A stretch of DNA of 5,818 bases, from contig CAIYWF010000084.1 in NCBI GenBank assembly GCA_903929845.1, forward strand, positions 1 through 5,818, read 5' to 3'. Source of the DNA: an uncultured Chlorobiaceae bacterium (GTDB taxonomy: Bacteria; Bacteroidota; Chlorobiia; Chlorobiales; Chlorobiaceae). The translations under genes were made by a program, and so were the position numbers. Numbering within the stretch: the first letter of the stretch is position 1; each line of letters begins with the position of its first letter. Below the pieces are notes generated by a model. That model did not search any database, was not told the origin of the DNA, and worked only from the letters and a program-made list of their open reading frames with translations. Below are positions 5,628-5,818 of this stretch, piece by piece.

Positions 5628-5818
5628 ATGCCAAAATCTGAGATTAGCAACAAAACGGCTGCCAGTAAACAATACATTTACAGTTTTTCAGGCGTCTCTT
5701 CTGAAGGTGATGCGTCCATGAAAAACCTGCTTGGAGGAAAAGGCGCTAACCTTGCTGAAATGGCCAACATCGGATTACCGGTTCCTCCGGGATTCACCAT
5801 TTCAACCGAAGTTTGTAC
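5628..5818 (+). CDS. ppdK: Pyruvate, phosphate dikinase, N-terminal fragment
   Basis: PPDK interconverts pyruvate, ATP and phosphate with phosphoenolpyruvate, AMP and pyrophosphate in the cytoplasm. In organisms that fix carbon by the reductive TCA cycle it supplies PEP for gluconeogenesis and anaplerosis. The first 63 codons are visible, and the gene runs off the right edge. After about 15 polar residues come YIYSFSG (16-22) and then KNLLGGKGANLAEMANIGLP (32-51) followed by VPPGFTIST (52-60), the ATP-binding N-terminal signature of PPDK. The leading YxFG/YSFSG segment fits PPDK better than PEP synthase, though the two share the GGKGANLAEM motif. ATG 5628-5630 is the first in-frame start before the conserved block; no Shine-Dalgarno is seen. 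The later phosphohistidine and PEP-binding domains are outside the window. Confidence 0.93.
   Translation, partial: MPKSEISNKTAASKQYIYSFSGVSSEGDASMKNLLGGKGANLAEMANIGLPVPPGFTISTEVC

Overview
This window of about 5.8 kb looks like a chromosomal, housekeeping stretch from a Gram-negative bacterium. LpxK and a DUF374 acyltransferase show that lipid A is made. The overall protein flavour (CarB, PurD, pyruvate phosphate dikinase, weak Shine-Dalgarno sites, GC judged by eye to be a little under 50%) is most like green sulfur bacteria (Chlorobi/Chlorobiaceae). That taxonomic call is inference; no diagnostic photosynthesis gene lies in the window. I see no mobile element, CRISPR array, tRNA or rRNA.

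Left part (1-2030, minus strand), reading right to left: purD (purine synthesis), then a small JAMM/MPN metalloprotease whose ATG overlaps the purD stop by 4 nt, then a 12-bp bulged hairpin that contains the JAMM stop codon, then the 5' end of carB (carbamoyl phosphate, for pyrimidines and arginine), which runs off the left edge. purD and the JAMM gene look like one translationally coupled unit; carB probably starts its own transcript.

The divergent gap at about 2031-2161 separates purD from a plus-strand lipid A pair: a DUF374 (LpxJ-like) acyltransferase and lpxK, overlapping by 8 nt. The gap holds an 11-bp perfect inverted repeat whose loop carries AAGGA on the purD strand.

Right part: lpxK converges on a minus-strand isochorismatase-fold cysteine hydrolase of unknown substrate. 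A lone NupQ/YufQ-type nucleoside ABC permease lies upstream of that hydrolase, also on the minus strand, without its usual partner genes. After a 150-bp divergent gap, ppdK (pyruvate to phosphoenolpyruvate) starts on the plus strand and runs off the right edge.

No completely new multi-gene system is evident. The points most worth a second look are the hairpin-presented ribosome site before purD, the purD-JAMM coupling, the DUF374/LpxK pairing, and the orphan permease with an open frame beyond its amber stop.
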